Assembly: GCA_964385505.1 (NCBI GenBank)
Contig: CAYLPI010000024.1
Span: 1 to 32,888 of the forward strand
DNA from: CAITSH01 sp964385505
GTDB taxonomy: Bacteria > Pseudomonadota > Gammaproteobacteria > Burkholderiales > SG8-39
DNA: 32,888 nt
Direction of reading: 5' to 3'
The position numbers and the translations under genes are program-made. Position 1 is the first letter of the stretch; each line of letters starts with the position of its first letter. Below the pieces are notes generated by a model, which ran no database searches, had not been told where the DNA came from, and saw only the letters and a list, made by a program, of their open reading frames with translations. Below, piece after piece: positions 1 to 8,077 of this stretch.

Positions 1-1070
1 AGTCGCTGCATGAAGACTTCCATGGCATGTCGGGTATAGACCTCAACCGCGCCGGCACGCCGCTGCTCGAAATCGTCACCGAGCCTGACATGCGCTCGAG
101 CGAAGAGGCGGTGGCCTACGCCAAGGCATTGCACGGGCTGGTGCGCTGGATCGGCATTTGCGACGGCAACATGCAGGAAGGTTCCTTTCGCTGCGACGCC
201 AACGTGTCGGTGCGTCGCTTTGGCGGGCCGCTCGGGACGCGGCGCGAAATCAAGAACCTCAACTCCTTCCGCTTTTTGCAGCAGGCCATCGATTACGAGG
301 CGAGGTGGCAGATCGCGACGCTCGAGGACGGCGGCACGATCCAGCAGGCGACGGTTTTGTTCGATCCTGACAAGGGCGAAACGCGCGCCATGCGCACCAA
401 GGAAGACGCGCATGACTACCGCTATTTTCCCGACCCCGACCTGCCGCCGCTGGTGGTGTCCGAAGCGTGGATTGAGCGTGTGAAGGGCGAGTTGCCGGAG
501 CTGCCGCAGGCGAGACGCGAGCGATATCAGCGCGAGCTTGGTTTGTCTGCATATGATGCAGGTGTGCTTACGGCCAGTAGGGAAATGGCAGATTATTTTG
601 AACAAGTTGCGAACGGCTGTGGAGACGCCAAGCTGGCCGCGAACTGGATCATGGGTGAAGTGTCGGCATGGCTGAATCGCCTGGGCTTTGTTAGCGACAC
701 TCCGATTGCCGATTGTCCAATAGACGCAGCAACCTTGGTACAGCTTCTCAAGCGTATTCAGGACGGCACGCTCTCTGGAAAAATGGCGAAAGAAGTTTTC
801 GCAGATATTTGGAATCAACCCTTACAGAGTCAGGGAGACACGGTCGATGCCATCATCGACAAGCGCGGTCTCAAGCAGTTGTCGGATGCGGGCGCGATCG
901 AAAAAATCGTCGATGAAGTACTGACCGCCAACGCCAGGTCGGTCGATGAATTCCGCGCCGGCAAGGACAAGGCTTTCAATGCCCTCGTCGGTCAGGTGAT
1001 GAGGGCGAGCAAGGGCAGGGCCAACCCCGCCCAGGTCAACGACATTCTGAAGAAAAAGCTCTCTGCCTGA
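1..1070 (+). CDS. gatB: Aspartyl/glutamyl-tRNA(Asn/Gln) amidotransferase subunit B, 3' part
   Basis: GatB recognises misacylated Glu-tRNA(Gln) or Asp-tRNA(Asn) and, with GatA and GatC, converts it to the amidated form in the cytoplasm. The reading frame is open from base 3 with no start in the window, so the N-terminal part (roughly a quarter of the usual ~480 residues) lies outside. Visible family blocks include HGMSGIDLNRAGTPLLEIVTEPD, seen here in shorter pieces (GIDLNRAGTPLLEIV, TEPDMRS), then RCDANVSVRR, EIKNLNSFRF and DYRYFPDPDLPP. The C-terminal helical and tail (YqeY-like) domain ends in NPAQVNDILKKKL. Bases of roughly 540–850 are visibly less GC-rich than both flanks although the protein stays in frame. 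A hairpin terminator follows. Identification is secure; the 5' end is missing only because of the window edge. Confidence 0.97.
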   Translation, partial: SLHEDFHGMSGIDLNRAGTPLLEIVTEPDMRSSEEAVAYAKALHGLVRWIGICDGNMQEGSFRCDANVSVRRFGGPLGTRREIKNLNSFRFLQQAIDYEARWQIATLEDGGTIQQATVLFDPDKGETRAMRTKEDAHDYRYFPDPDLPPLVVSEAWIERVKGELPELPQARRERYQRELGLSAYDAGVLTASREMADYFEQVANGCGDAKLAANWIMGEVSAWLNRLGFVSDTPIADCPIDAATLVQLLKRIQDGTLSGKMAKEVFADIWNQPLQSQGDTVDAIIDKRGLKQLSDAGAIEKIVDEVLTANARSVDEFRAGKDKAFNALVGQVMRASKGRANPAQVNDILKKKLSA

Positions 1071-1110
1071 GTGCCGGAAAGCCGGCATAATTGTTCAACA
1101 TTTAAAATGA

Positions 1111-1135
1111 AAAAGCCACGCTGGACGTGGCTTTT
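1111..1135. terminator. Bidirectional hairpin terminator after gatB
   Basis: A perfect 10-bp inverted repeat, AAAAGCCACG and CGTGGCTTTT, encloses a 5-nt loop (CTGGA). The A-run and T-run flanks let it work in both directions. It sits between gatB (plus) and the convergent DUF4124 gene (minus). Confidence 0.85.
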
Positions 1136-1179
1136 ATGGCGATTGTAGTGACAAAAATGTCACTTTTCCCGGGTACGGC

Positions 1180-1848
1180 CTATTTCTTTTTTGTCTCCGC
1201 CGCCGCCGCGGTCGTCCCTTTGGCCGCCGGCGTCCCCTTGCCGCGGGTGAGCTCGATGTAACGGCGCTTGTCCTCGTCGTACCTGGCGTTGATGGTATCG
1301 AGTTCCTTTTTCTTCACGCCGAGCAGTCCCTGCTGGTTCTTCAGCTCAAGCTCATTGTTCTGGATGTCCTGCTGCAGCTTGGCCGGCATCGGCTTTTTCA
1401 GGTAGAACTCTTTTTCCTTTTCATAATCGACCTGGCGCTTGCGTGCCGCATCAACGCGTTTCTCCGTCGCCTTGATCGCCTCGTCGCCCTGCTTGAGCAC
1501 GCGCGCCCGCGCTTCATCGATCTCTTTTTCCGAGGGGTAGGTGTTCAGGAGTGCCATGTTCTTGCGCCGCTCCTCGCGCGCCGCCAGTTCTTCTTCGCGC
1601 GCCTTCTTTTTTTCGGCTTCGCGCGCAGCTTCCTGTTCGGGGGTGATCGCCCCCTCGCTTTTTTTCAGCACCTGGCCCTGCCGCGTCAGCGTTTCCGAGG
1701 GGCGGCCGGCGGCCTCGGCCGGCGGCCGGTCGGTGAAATGGACCTTGCCTTTTTCATCAACCCAGCGGTACATGGTCTTGCTTTGCGCGCAGGCAAGACC
1801 CGCAACAAGGGTGGAGGAGAGCAACACGACAAGCAATCGTTCAAGCAT
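1180..1848 (-). CDS. DUF4124-domain exported coiled-coil protein
   Basis: The 222-residue product starts with a hydrophobic signal peptide (about residues 1–21, ending LACAQS). A DUF4124 motif follows, MYRWVDEKGKVHFTDRPP, at about residues 26–43. The middle (about 60–190) is rich in Lys, Glu and Ala and looks like a long alpha-helix or coiled coil; the tail is Ala/Thr/Lys-rich. DUF4124 is found in envelope proteins of proteobacteria and has no settled function, so none is assigned. The start codon overlaps the pyrE stop by 8 bp (ATGCTTGA), which implies co-transcription with pyrE and translational coupling. Confidence 0.85.
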   Translation of the reverse strand: MLERLLVVLLSSTLVAGLACAQSKTMYRWVDEKGKVHFTDRPPAEAAGRPSETLTRQGQVLKKSEGAITPEQEAAREAEKKKAREEELAAREERRKNMALLNTYPSEKEIDEARARVLKQGDEAIKATEKRVDAARKRQVDYEKEKEFYLKKPMPAKLQQDIQNNELELKNQQGLLGVKKKELDTINARYDEDKRRYIELTRGKGTPAAKGTTAAAAETKKK

Positions 1849-2491
1849 GGACGGCGGCTCCGTAGGTCTGGCGATAGTCGGCGATATCGCGCATATTCTG
1901 CACCAGATCGGGACGTTCCTGCAGGAAGCCCAGCATGTCCTCCAGCGTGGCGATGGTGATGACGGGGATGCCGAAATCGCGCGTCACCTCCTGCACCGCC
2001 GACAGCGGCGAATGGCCGCGTTCCATGCGGTCCATGGCGATGGCGATGCCGCAGGGCACCGCCCCCGCTGCGCGGATGATCTCGACCGATTCGCGCGCCG
2101 CCGTGCCCGCAGTCATCACATCGTCGACGATCAGCACGCGCCCGCTGAGCGGGGCACCGACCACGACGCCGCCCTCACCGTGGTCCTTGGCTTCCTTGCG
2201 ATTGTAGGCAAAGGGCACGTTGCGCCCGGCGCGCGACAAGGCCATGGCCGCGGCCGAGGCGAGCACGATGCCTTTGTAGGCCGGACCGAACAACATGTCG
2301 AATGGCAGGCCGGCCGCGAGTATGGCTTTGGCGTAAAATTCCGCCAGCTTGTCGAGGCTGTCACCGGTGTTGAACAGCCCGGCGTTGAAGAAATACGGCG
2401 CGATGCGTCCGGATTTGAGCTTGAAACTGCCAAATCGCAGCACGCCGCAGTCAATGCAGAACGAAATGAATTCTTTGCGGAAATCAGCCAT
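1841..2491 (-). CDS. pyrE: Orotate phosphoribosyltransferase
   Basis: PyrE makes orotidine 5'-phosphate from orotate and PRPP, the fifth step of de novo pyrimidine synthesis, in the cytoplasm. The 216-residue product is the normal length for the family. It shows the orotate-side block KLKSGRIAPYFFNAGLF, the flexible catalytic loop NRKEAKDHGEGG and the PRPP-binding signature VLIVDDVMTAGTA. The start MADFRKEF was chosen because the alignable PyrE N-terminus begins there. The frame stays open about 200 bases further upstream, but that stretch has no PyrE character and runs into the divergent exonuclease gene's leader. The stop overlaps the downstream DUF4124 gene. Confidence 0.96.
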   Translation of the reverse strand: MADFRKEFISFCIDCGVLRFGSFKLKSGRIAPYFFNAGLFNTGDSLDKLAEFYAKAILAAGLPFDMLFGPAYKGIVLASAAAMALSRAGRNVPFAYNRKEAKDHGEGGVVVGAPLSGRVLIVDDVMTAGTAARESVEIIRAAGAVPCGIAIAMDRMERGHSPLSAVQEVTRDFGIPVITIATLEDMLGFLQERPDLVQNMRDIADYRQTYGAAVHA

Positions 2492-2639
2492 GTTTGCGGC
2501 GTCCGCCGCGCACCCCGAATGTAGAAAAATCAGCAGACCAGAGAAAACACCGCGTGTCCGGAACCTGAACACATCAACATCAGGCCGGCGCAGCACGCTG
2601 CGGTTCATGTCAATCCCAACCCCGATCGGCGGCCCCGAA

Positions 2640-3422
2640 ATGCTACGCGTAATCACACTGAATCTCAACGGCATACGCTCCGCCTGCAACAAGGGCTACC
2701 TCGAGTGGTTGCAACAGCAAAAGGCCGATATCGTCTGCATGCAGGAATTGAAGGCACATGAAGCGGACATGTCGGCGGCGATGCTTGCGCCGGCCGGGTT
2801 CAAGGGCTATTTCCACTGCGCTGAAAAGAAGGGCTACAGCGGGGTCGGCATCTACAGCCGCGCCCTGCCGGAGAAAGTCGCGGCAGGTCTGAAAAACGCC
2901 GAGTTCGATGCCGAGGGCCGTTACCTGCGCGCTGATATCGGCAAATTGTCGGTCATTTCGGTGTATCTGCCGTCCGGTTCAAGTTCGGACGAACGGCAGC
3001 AGGCCAAGTTTCGTTTTCTGGCGCTGTTCAAGCCGGTACTGGCCAAACTGCGTGCCGAGGGGCGCGAGGTCATTCTGTGCGGCGACTGGAATATCGCGCA
3101 CAGGGAAATCGACCTGAAGAACTGGCGTTCCAACCAGAAGAACTCGGGCTTCCTGCCCGAGGAGCGGGCATGGTTGACCGAGATTTTCGACAAGGTCGGC
3201 TGGATTGACGTATACCGCAGCCTGCACCCGGAGGTAACCGACGCGTGCTACACGTGGTGGAGTAACCGCGGGCAGGCGTGGGCCAAGAACGTCGGCTGGC
3301 GGCTCGATTACCAGATTGCGACACCGGGCATTGCCGCAACGGCCAAACGGGCGGCTATTTTCAAGGATGCACGGTTTTCAGACCACGCCCCGCTGACGGT
3401 TGATTATGATTGGAAGCCTTGA
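2640..3422 (+). CDS. xth: Exodeoxyribonuclease III family AP endonuclease
   Basis: This 260-residue protein belongs to the ExoIII/APE1 family, Mg-dependent nucleases that incise abasic sites and trim 3' ends in base-excision repair. All family blocks are visible: the N-terminal Asn motif LNLNGIRSA, the metal-binding Glu in CMQELK, the catalytic GDWNIAH block and the C-terminal SDHAPLTVDYDW, whose Asp-His pair closes the active site. Length is close to E. coli ExoIII (268). The start MLRVITLN matches the usual N-terminus. An in-frame extension to base 2349 lies antisense to pyrE and is not credible. It is divergent from pyrE and convergent with the small membrane-protein cassette. Confidence 0.94.
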   Translation: MLRVITLNLNGIRSACNKGYLEWLQQQKADIVCMQELKAHEADMSAAMLAPAGFKGYFHCAEKKGYSGVGIYSRALPEKVAAGLKNAEFDAEGRYLRADIGKLSVISVYLPSGSSSDERQQAKFRFLALFKPVLAKLRAEGREVILCGDWNIAHREIDLKNWRSNQKNSGFLPEERAWLTEIFDKVGWIDVYRSLHPEVTDACYTWWSNRGQAWAKNVGWRLDYQIATPGIAATAKRAAIFKDARFSDHAPLTVDYDWKP

Positions 3423-3456
3423 GCCGCAGTCCGGGCGGGCCGGGTCCGCGTCCGGG

Positions 3457-3747
3457 TCAGGGTGCCGGGGGACGCGCCTGACCGGCGCGCTGGCCGCGGC
3501 GGCGGTCAAGCCACCAGGCAAGGGCCGGCAGCATGGCGAAGCCGCCTGGCATCACGAACACGACAATGTAGGGGCTCATGCGCTGCAGGCGGCGCATGTG
3601 CAACGCCAGCTCGCGCCGGTCCTCGGCCGACCATTTTTGTTTGTTGCGCGGCTTCATCAAGAGCGGCATCAATCCCCTGACCTGGGACAACTCGCTGACG
3701 AGATGCCTGCGCTCACGATCGGCCACAAGATAAAATTGTTTCAGCAT
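3457..3747 (-). CDS. Small membrane protein, LETM1-like
   Basis: The 96-residue product begins MLKQFYLVADRERRHL and has one hydrophobic segment (about residues 60–80, YIVVFVMPGGFAMLPALAWW), followed by a basic Arg-rich tail ending in prolines. The pattern of a charged helix, then RMSPYIVVFVMPGG and a Leu/Trp-rich segment, resembles the membrane part of LETM1-like proteins, but this is by eye and tentative. It lies 10 bases downstream of yqjK and is probably the last gene of the yqjD-yqjE-yqjK transcript. No function is assigned. The start was chosen because upstream in-frame sequence is antisense-like to the yqjK coding region. Confidence 0.65.
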   Translation of the reverse strand: MLKQFYLVADRERRHLVSELSQVRGLMPLLMKPRNKQKWSAEDRRELALHMRRLQRMSPYIVVFVMPGGFAMLPALAWWLDRRRGQRAGQARPPAP

Positions 3748-3757
3748 GCCGGTCCCG

Positions 3758-4039
3758 TCAGTTCCGCGAATGAAGCCAGCGCCAGGTCTGCCACAGCGCA
3801 AAGCCGCTACGTATCCAGGCGAATGAGCGTCGCGGGCGCAACACCACAACCAGGGCGGCCGCCGCTGCCATGAGGCCGGGCCGCGCCCTGATGTAGCGGA
3901 CGATGGCGAGGCCGCGGTCGGCCAGCGCGATTGGTGTGGCGAATGCCGCCACATCTTCGGCAAGGGCCTCGCGCTGGCGCGCCGCGCGCTCTACGAGTCG
4001 GGCACGTTGCTCGCGCACGCGCAGCAGACGCTCGTTCAT
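3758..4039 (-). CDS. yqjK: YqjK-like protein
   Basis: This small 93-residue protein has an Arg/Glu-rich N-terminal helix (RLLRVREQRARLVERAA), a hydrophobic segment at about residues 55–67 (LMAAAAALVVVLRP), and a Trp-rich tail. Composition, size and position directly after yqjE match the YqjK-like family. It overlaps yqjE by 4 bp (ATGA), showing translational coupling. In other proteobacteria the yqjD/E/K set encodes inner-membrane proteins; the biochemical role of YqjK is not known. Confidence 0.75.
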   Translation of the reverse strand: MNERLLRVREQRARLVERAARQREALAEDVAAFATPIALADRGLAIVRYIRARPGLMAAAAALVVVLRPRRSFAWIRSGFALWQTWRWLHSRN

Positions 4040-4431
4040 TGTTTTTCCGACAATTGATCAAGGTCCTTGGCCAACTCGCCAAGCGAGGCCGAAAAGAGCT
4101 TTGGTTTGGCGGTGGCCCTGGCCATGAACAACGCGACCAGCCCCGCGCCGGCGCCGACAAAACCGAGCGCAAACAGGCCGAGGGTCAGCAGCCGGTGGCT
4201 GTCCCAGAGCAACACCACGACAAAGGTCACCGTCAGCAGCGCACCGACGATGAGGCAAAAACCGGCCAGCACCACCAGCACGATCTGGTTGGCGATGCGC
4301 AGCCGTTCTTCCTCGATTTCGTTGAGAAAAATCTCGAGGCGGGTTTTTGACAGCGCGATCAGCGTGTGCGCGAGGGCGCGCGCCGAACCGAGAAGGCCTC
4401 CGCCCGTGGCGGGGCCCTCCGTGTTGCTCAT
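4036..4431 (-). CDS. yqjE: YqjE / holin-superfamily-III-type membrane protein
   Basis: The 131-residue product has two adjacent membrane segments, about residues 48–72 (NQIVLVVLAGFCLIVGALL onward) and 80–104 (LLTLGLFALGFVGAGAGLV). They are preceded by an amphipathic helix with KTRLEIFLNEIEEERLR, the hallmark of the YqjE/'phage holin family' group. Despite that family label there is no phage context here, so a lysis role is not suggested. It sits 5 bases after yqjD and overlaps yqjK by 4 bp, in one operon. Confidence 0.85.
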   Translation of the reverse strand: MSNTEGPATGGGLLGSARALAHTLIALSKTRLEIFLNEIEEERLRIANQIVLVVLAGFCLIVGALLTVTFVVVLLWDSHRLLTLGLFALGFVGAGAGLVALFMARATAKPKLFSASLGELAKDLDQLSEKQ

Positions 4432-4436
4432 GGTTC

Positions 4437-4751
4437 TTAACGCCTGCTGATCAGCAGGCCGATGACAAGCCCCACGGCGGCGCCTATGCCCACGGCGGTC
4501 CAGGGATTTTCGTGGACGTAGTCGTCGGTGGCGCGCGCGGCGGCCTTGGCCTTGTCGATTGCAATTTCCTCGGCGATGGCCAGTTTCTCCTTGGCGACCT
4601 TGAGGCTTTCGGTGATGCGAACGCGCGCGGCGGCGGCTTTTTCACCGGCCTGTGCCGCGGTTGCGAGCAGCAGTTCTTCGGCGTCGGCAATCACCACTTT
4701 CAGGTCGGCGACGAGCTTGTCTTTGGTGACATCGGTTTGCACGGAACTCAT
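4437..4751 (-). CDS. yqjD: YqjD/ElaB family (DUF883) membrane-anchored protein
   Basis: The 104-residue product has a long Ala/Lys/Glu-rich helix (residues ~8–75) and a C-terminal membrane anchor, HENPWTAVGIGAAVGLVIG, ending LLISRR. This is the defining layout of DUF883 proteins. E. coli YqjD is an inner-membrane protein that associates with ribosomes in stationary phase, and that role may apply here. It is the first gene of the yqjD–yqjE–yqjK–LETM1-like cassette, so a promoter is expected upstream of 4751, beside the 11-bp repeats. Confidence 0.88.
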   Translation of the reverse strand: MSSVQTDVTKDKLVADLKVVIADAEELLLATAAQAGEKAAAARVRITESLKVAKEKLAIAEEIAIDKAKAAARATDDYVHENPWTAVGIGAAVGLVIGLLISRR

Positions 4752-4874
4752 AAGTACCTCGATCAGGACAGGGACAGGGTGGGAATGGCTGAAACAGTGC
4801 TTTGCATATTATCTTACTCGTAGCCGGCTTGTGCTTACATTGCGAAAATCGATGGGAATCACGTCGCAAATTCG

Positions 4875-4929
4875 TGGCAAATGCAGGGCAAACACAGGGC
4901 AAACACAGGGCAAATACAGGGCAAATACA
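4875..4929. repeat. Five tandem 11-bp units between yqjD and the AmpG-like gene
   Basis: The unit is GGGCAAACACA or GGGCAAATACA. Two copies of each form stand in a row at 4886–4929, preceded by one degenerate unit (TGGCAAATGCA) at 4875–4885. The units are contiguous, so this is not a CRISPR. The 11-bp period is close to one helical turn, and the array lies between two divergent promoters, about 45 bp before the permease start. Confidence 0.9.
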
Positions 4930-4975
4930 GGAGCGGCGTCCGTAGACGCCGCTGCGCGTTACACTCCTGCGGCAC

Positions 4976-6259
4976 ATGTCAGCTCCCACACAATCGGCCT
5001 CACCCTACTTCGCCATATTCCGCAGCCGCCGTGTTGCGGTGATGCTCGCCCTCGGCTTTGCGTCGGGCCTGCCGCTGGCGCTGACCTCGGGCACCCTGCA
5101 GGCCTGGCTGACGGTCGAGAACGTCGATATCCGCACCATCGGGCTGTTCTCGCTGGTGGGCCTGCCCTACACGCTCAAGTTCCTGTGGGCGCCGCTGATG
5201 GACCGTTATGTGCCGCCGTTGCTCGGCCGCCGCCGTGGCTGGATCGCGGTGATGCAAGTCGTGCTGATGGCCTGCATCGCGGCGATGGGCGGGCTCTCGC
5301 CGGCCGGTGCCCCGCTGGCCCTTGCCCTGCTCGCGGTGATCACCGCCTTTGCCTCTGCTTCGCAGGACATCGCCTTTGACGCCTATCGCTCGGATGTGTT
5401 GCGCACCGAGGAGCGCGGCGCCGGCGCTGCGGTGTCGGTGCTCGGTTACCGCCTGGGCATGCTCGTTTCGGGCGGGCTGGCGCTGTTCCTCGCCGATACG
5501 CTGCTCGGCTGGCAGGCCACCTACTGGCTGATGGCCGCGCTGATGATGGTCGGCACCGCGGTGCTGCTCGCCAGTCCCGAGCCCGAGGTGGTGGCCGCGG
5601 CACCGCGCTCCCTCGATGAGGCGGTGGTCGGGCCGCTGAAGGATTTTTTCAGTCGCGATGGTGCCTGGGTGATGCTGGCGCTGATTGTGCTGTACAAGCT
5701 CGGCGATGCCTTCGCCGGCAGCCTCACCACTGCTTTCCTGATTCGCGGCGTGGGTTTTTCCGCAGCCGAGGTCGGCGCCATCAACAAGGCGCTGGGCCTT
5801 GTTGCCACCATCGTCGGCGCCCTCGCCGGTGGCGCGCTGATGGGCAAACTGGGGCTGTTCCGGTCGCTGCTCTTCTTTGGCGTGCTGCAGGCGGCGTCCA
5901 ACCTGGTGTTCCTCGCGCTGGCGCTGCTGCCCAAAAGCTACGCCCTGATGGCGCTGGCGGTGGTGATCGAAAATCTCTGCGGCGGCATGGGCACGACCGC
6001 GTTTGTGGCCCTGCTGATGGCGCTGTGCAATGTGCGTTACTCGGCGACACAATTCGCGCTGCTCTCGGCGCTGGCGGCGATCGGACGGGTCTATGTCGGG
6101 CCGGCCTCCGGCCAGATGGTCGCCATGCTCGGCTGGGCGCCGTTCTTTTTATCGACTTTTTTCATCGCGCTGCCCGGGGTGGCGCTGTTGTGGTGGCGGC
6201 GCGAAACGGTGCAGGCTCTGGATGCCAGCCCGCTGCGGACGGGTTCTAGCGTTTCCTGA
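4976..6259 (+). CDS. ampG: AmpG-type MFS permease (muropeptide transporter family)
   Basis: This 427-residue polytopic protein has about 12–14 hydrophobic segments. The N-terminal part (FASGLPLALTSGTLQAWL, then GLPYTLKFLWAPLMDRY and LGRRRGWI) is the characteristic AmpG signature. AmpG imports anhydro-muropeptides released from peptidoglycan for recycling and links wall turnover to beta-lactamase induction. Paralogues of this family exist in betaproteobacteria, so the exact substrate is inferred. The start ATG follows the 11-bp repeat array. The last 14 bases overlap the convergent metW gene. Confidence 0.87.
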   Translation: MSAPTQSASPYFAIFRSRRVAVMLALGFASGLPLALTSGTLQAWLTVENVDIRTIGLFSLVGLPYTLKFLWAPLMDRYVPPLLGRRRGWIAVMQVVLMACIAAMGGLSPAGAPLALALLAVITAFASASQDIAFDAYRSDVLRTEERGAGAAVSVLGYRLGMLVSGGLALFLADTLLGWQATYWLMAALMMVGTAVLLASPEPEVVAAAPRSLDEAVVGPLKDFFSRDGAWVMLALIVLYKLGDAFAGSLTTAFLIRGVGFSAAEVGAINKALGLVATIVGALAGGALMGKLGLFRSLLFFGVLQAASNLVFLALALLPKSYALMALAVVIENLCGGMGTTAFVALLMALCNVRYSATQFALLSALAAIGRVYVGPASGQMVAMLGWAPFFLSTFFIALPGVALLWWRRETVQALDASPLRTGSSVS

Positions 6260-6848
6260 AGCGATAGACCGCCAGCGCGCCAAGCAGATTGGGATCGCCC
6301 TCGGCCAGCTCGCGGTTGTCGGTGAACGCACGGCGGTCGATCACCGCCATGCCAAGGTCGGTGCAGAACTGGTCGAAGTCGGCCATCGTGCACAGATGCA
6401 CGTTGGGCGTGTCGTGCCACTGGTAGGGCATTTCTTCGGATACCGGCATGCGGCCCGCCGCCACCTGTTTGCGGTTTTTGACAAAACCGAAATTGGGAAA
6501 GCTGACCACGCCCTCGCGTCCGACCCGCGCCATCTCCTGCATGATGCGCTTGGTGTGGCGCATCGCCTGCAGCGTGTGCGACAGGATGACGGTGTCAAAG
6601 GAATTGTCGCCAAAGGTGCTGAGGCCCGCCTCGAGGTCGCTCTGGATGACATTGATGCCGCGCTCAAGCGAGGCGAGCACGTTGGCGTCGGCGATATCGA
6701 CACCGTAGCCGCTGACACCACGCTCACGCTTGAGGCGGGCGAGCAGCGTGCCGTCGCCGCAGCCCAGGTCGAGCACGCGTGAACCGGGTGCGATCCAGCT
6801 CTCGATGAGGGCGAAGTCGGCGCGCAGCAGCGTCAGTATCGCGCTCAT
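6246..6848 (-). CDS. metW: Methionine biosynthesis protein MetW
   Basis: The 200-residue product is a class I SAM-dependent methyltransferase fold. The glycine motif I is RVLDLGCGDGTLL at about residues 24–36, with the acidic VDIADANV strand next. FPNFGFVKNR and MPYQWHDTPNVHLCTMADF are typical of MetW. MetW partners with MetX-type acyltransferases in betaproteobacteria, and its position supports that. Its ATG overlaps the metX stop by 4 bp (ATGA), so the two are translationally coupled. Its 3' end overlaps the convergent permease gene by 14 bp. Confidence 0.94.
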   Translation of the reverse strand: MSAILTLLRADFALIESWIAPGSRVLDLGCGDGTLLARLKRERGVSGYGVDIADANVLASLERGINVIQSDLEAGLSTFGDNSFDTVILSHTLQAMRHTKRIMQEMARVGREGVVSFPNFGFVKNRKQVAAGRMPVSEEMPYQWHDTPNVHLCTMADFDQFCTDLGMAVIDRRAFTDNRELAEGDPNLLGALAVYRFRKR

Positions 6849-7993
6849 GCCCCGCTCCCCATGGTGCCGGCGATGCGCTCGTAGTAGGCGCGCACCAGTG
6901 CGTGGTAGCGCGCGTCCTCGAGCAGGAACTCGTCATGGCCGTGTGGCGCGTCGATCTCGGCGTACGAGACATCGGCCTTGTTGTCGAGAAGGGCGCGCAC
7001 GATTTCGCGCGAACGCGCCGGCGAAAAGCGCCAGTCGGTGGTGAAGGACACCACCAGGAACGAGGCTTTCGCGCGCGCGAGCGCGCGTGCCAGCTCGTCA
7101 CCGTGGTCCGCCGCCGGGTCAAAGTAATCGAGCGCCCGGGTGATCAGGAGGTAGGTGTTGGCGTCGAAGTAGTCGGAGAACTTGTCACCCTGGTAGCGCA
7201 GGTAGGATTCGATCTGGAAATCGACGTCGTAGCCGAACTTGATGTGCCCGTCGCGCAATTCGCGGCCGAAGCGCTCGGCCATCACGTCATCCGAGAGATA
7301 GGTGATGTGGCCGATCATGCGCGCGAGTCGCAGGCCGCGGCGCGGAACCACCCCGTGGCGGTAGTAATGGCCGCCGTGGAAATCCGGGTCGGTGACGATG
7401 GCCTGGCGTGCCACTTCGTTGAAGGCGATGTTCTGCGCCGACAGCCGTGGTGTGCAGGCGACCACCAGCGCGTGCCCGACGCGATCGGGGTAGGACAGTG
7501 GCCATTGCAGCGCCTGCATCGCACCGAGCGAGCCGCCCATTACCGCGGCGAAACGCACGATGCCGAGGCGATCGGCGAGGCGCGCCTGGGCCTCGACCCA
7601 GTCTTCCACCGTGACCACCGGAAAGTCCGAGCCGTAGGGCTCCCCGGTCGCCGGATTGATACTTTTCGGGCCGGTGCTGCCAAAGCAGCCGCCCAGATTG
7701 TTTACGCCGATGACGAAAAAGCGGTTGGTGTCGAGCGGCTTGCCCGGCCCTATCATGTTGTCCCACCAACCGATGTTGTCCGGCTCGCCGGCATACCAGC
7801 CGGCGACATGGTGCGAGGCGTTGAGGGCGTGACAGACGAGCACCGCGTTGGAACGCGCTGAGTTGAGTGCGCCGTAGGTTTCGTAGACGAGGTCGTAGGC
7901 GTCCAGCCGCGTGCCGCTGCGAAAATCCAGCGGCTGGTCGAAGTGCATGGTTTGCGGGGTGACCGCGCCGACTGAATTCGGGCTAGGTGTCAT
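6845..7993 (-). CDS. metX: Homoserine O-acyltransferase MetX
   Basis: MetX acylates homoserine to activate it for methionine synthesis. The acyl donor (acetyl- or succinyl-CoA) cannot be told safely from sequence alone. The 382-residue product is an alpha/beta hydrolase with the nucleophile elbow VMGGSLGAMQALQW, the oxyanion block CHALNASHHVAGW, the acid region FTTDWRFSPARSREI and the catalytic His in APHGHDEFLLE. The start MTPSPNSVGAV was chosen over upstream in-frame codons because those lie in the leader RNA, which carries a terminator and a riboswitch-like aptamer. Expression is therefore probably controlled by S-adenosylmethionine. It forms an operon with metW. Confidence 0.95.
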   Translation of the reverse strand: MTPSPNSVGAVTPQTMHFDQPLDFRSGTRLDAYDLVYETYGALNSARSNAVLVCHALNASHHVAGWYAGEPDNIGWWDNMIGPGKPLDTNRFFVIGVNNLGGCFGSTGPKSINPATGEPYGSDFPVVTVEDWVEAQARLADRLGIVRFAAVMGGSLGAMQALQWPLSYPDRVGHALVVACTPRLSAQNIAFNEVARQAIVTDPDFHGGHYYRHGVVPRRGLRLARMIGHITYLSDDVMAERFGRELRDGHIKFGYDVDFQIESYLRYQGDKFSDYFDANTYLLITRALDYFDPAADHGDELARALARAKASFLVVSFTTDWRFSPARSREIVRALLDNKADVSYAEIDAPHGHDEFLLEDARYHALVRAYYERIAGTMGSGA

Positions 7994-8030
7994 GGCGTGA
8001 AGCGGCTGAGCGTGAAACTGGTTGGACCAT

Positions 8031-8068
8031 AAAAAAACCCGTTGCGCCTGCAATCGGCCAACGGGTTT
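8031..8068 (-). terminator. Rho-independent terminator in the metX leader
   Basis: Read on the minus strand, AAACCCGTTG (8068–8059) pairs with CAACGGGTTT (8044–8035), followed by further T residues to 8031. The loop is 14 nt. It lies 37 bases before the metX start and 9 bases after the SAM-II-like aptamer, the position expected of an expression-platform terminator. The loop sequence GCCGATT (8058–8052) is complementary to part of the aptamer's 3' end. Confidence 0.88.
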
Positions 8069-8077
8069 ATGGACACA

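Noticed and set aside
2349..2639. N-terminal extension of the exonuclease III gene
   Set aside because: The extension is antisense to the pyrE 5' end and the family N-terminus begins at MLRVITLN (2640).
4036..4431. Prophage holin
   Set aside because: The family name includes 'holin', but neighbours are yqjD and yqjK and no phage gene is present.
4875..4929. Possible CRISPR array
   Set aside because: The units are directly adjacent and only 11 bp long, with no spacers; the same applies to 16741–16812.
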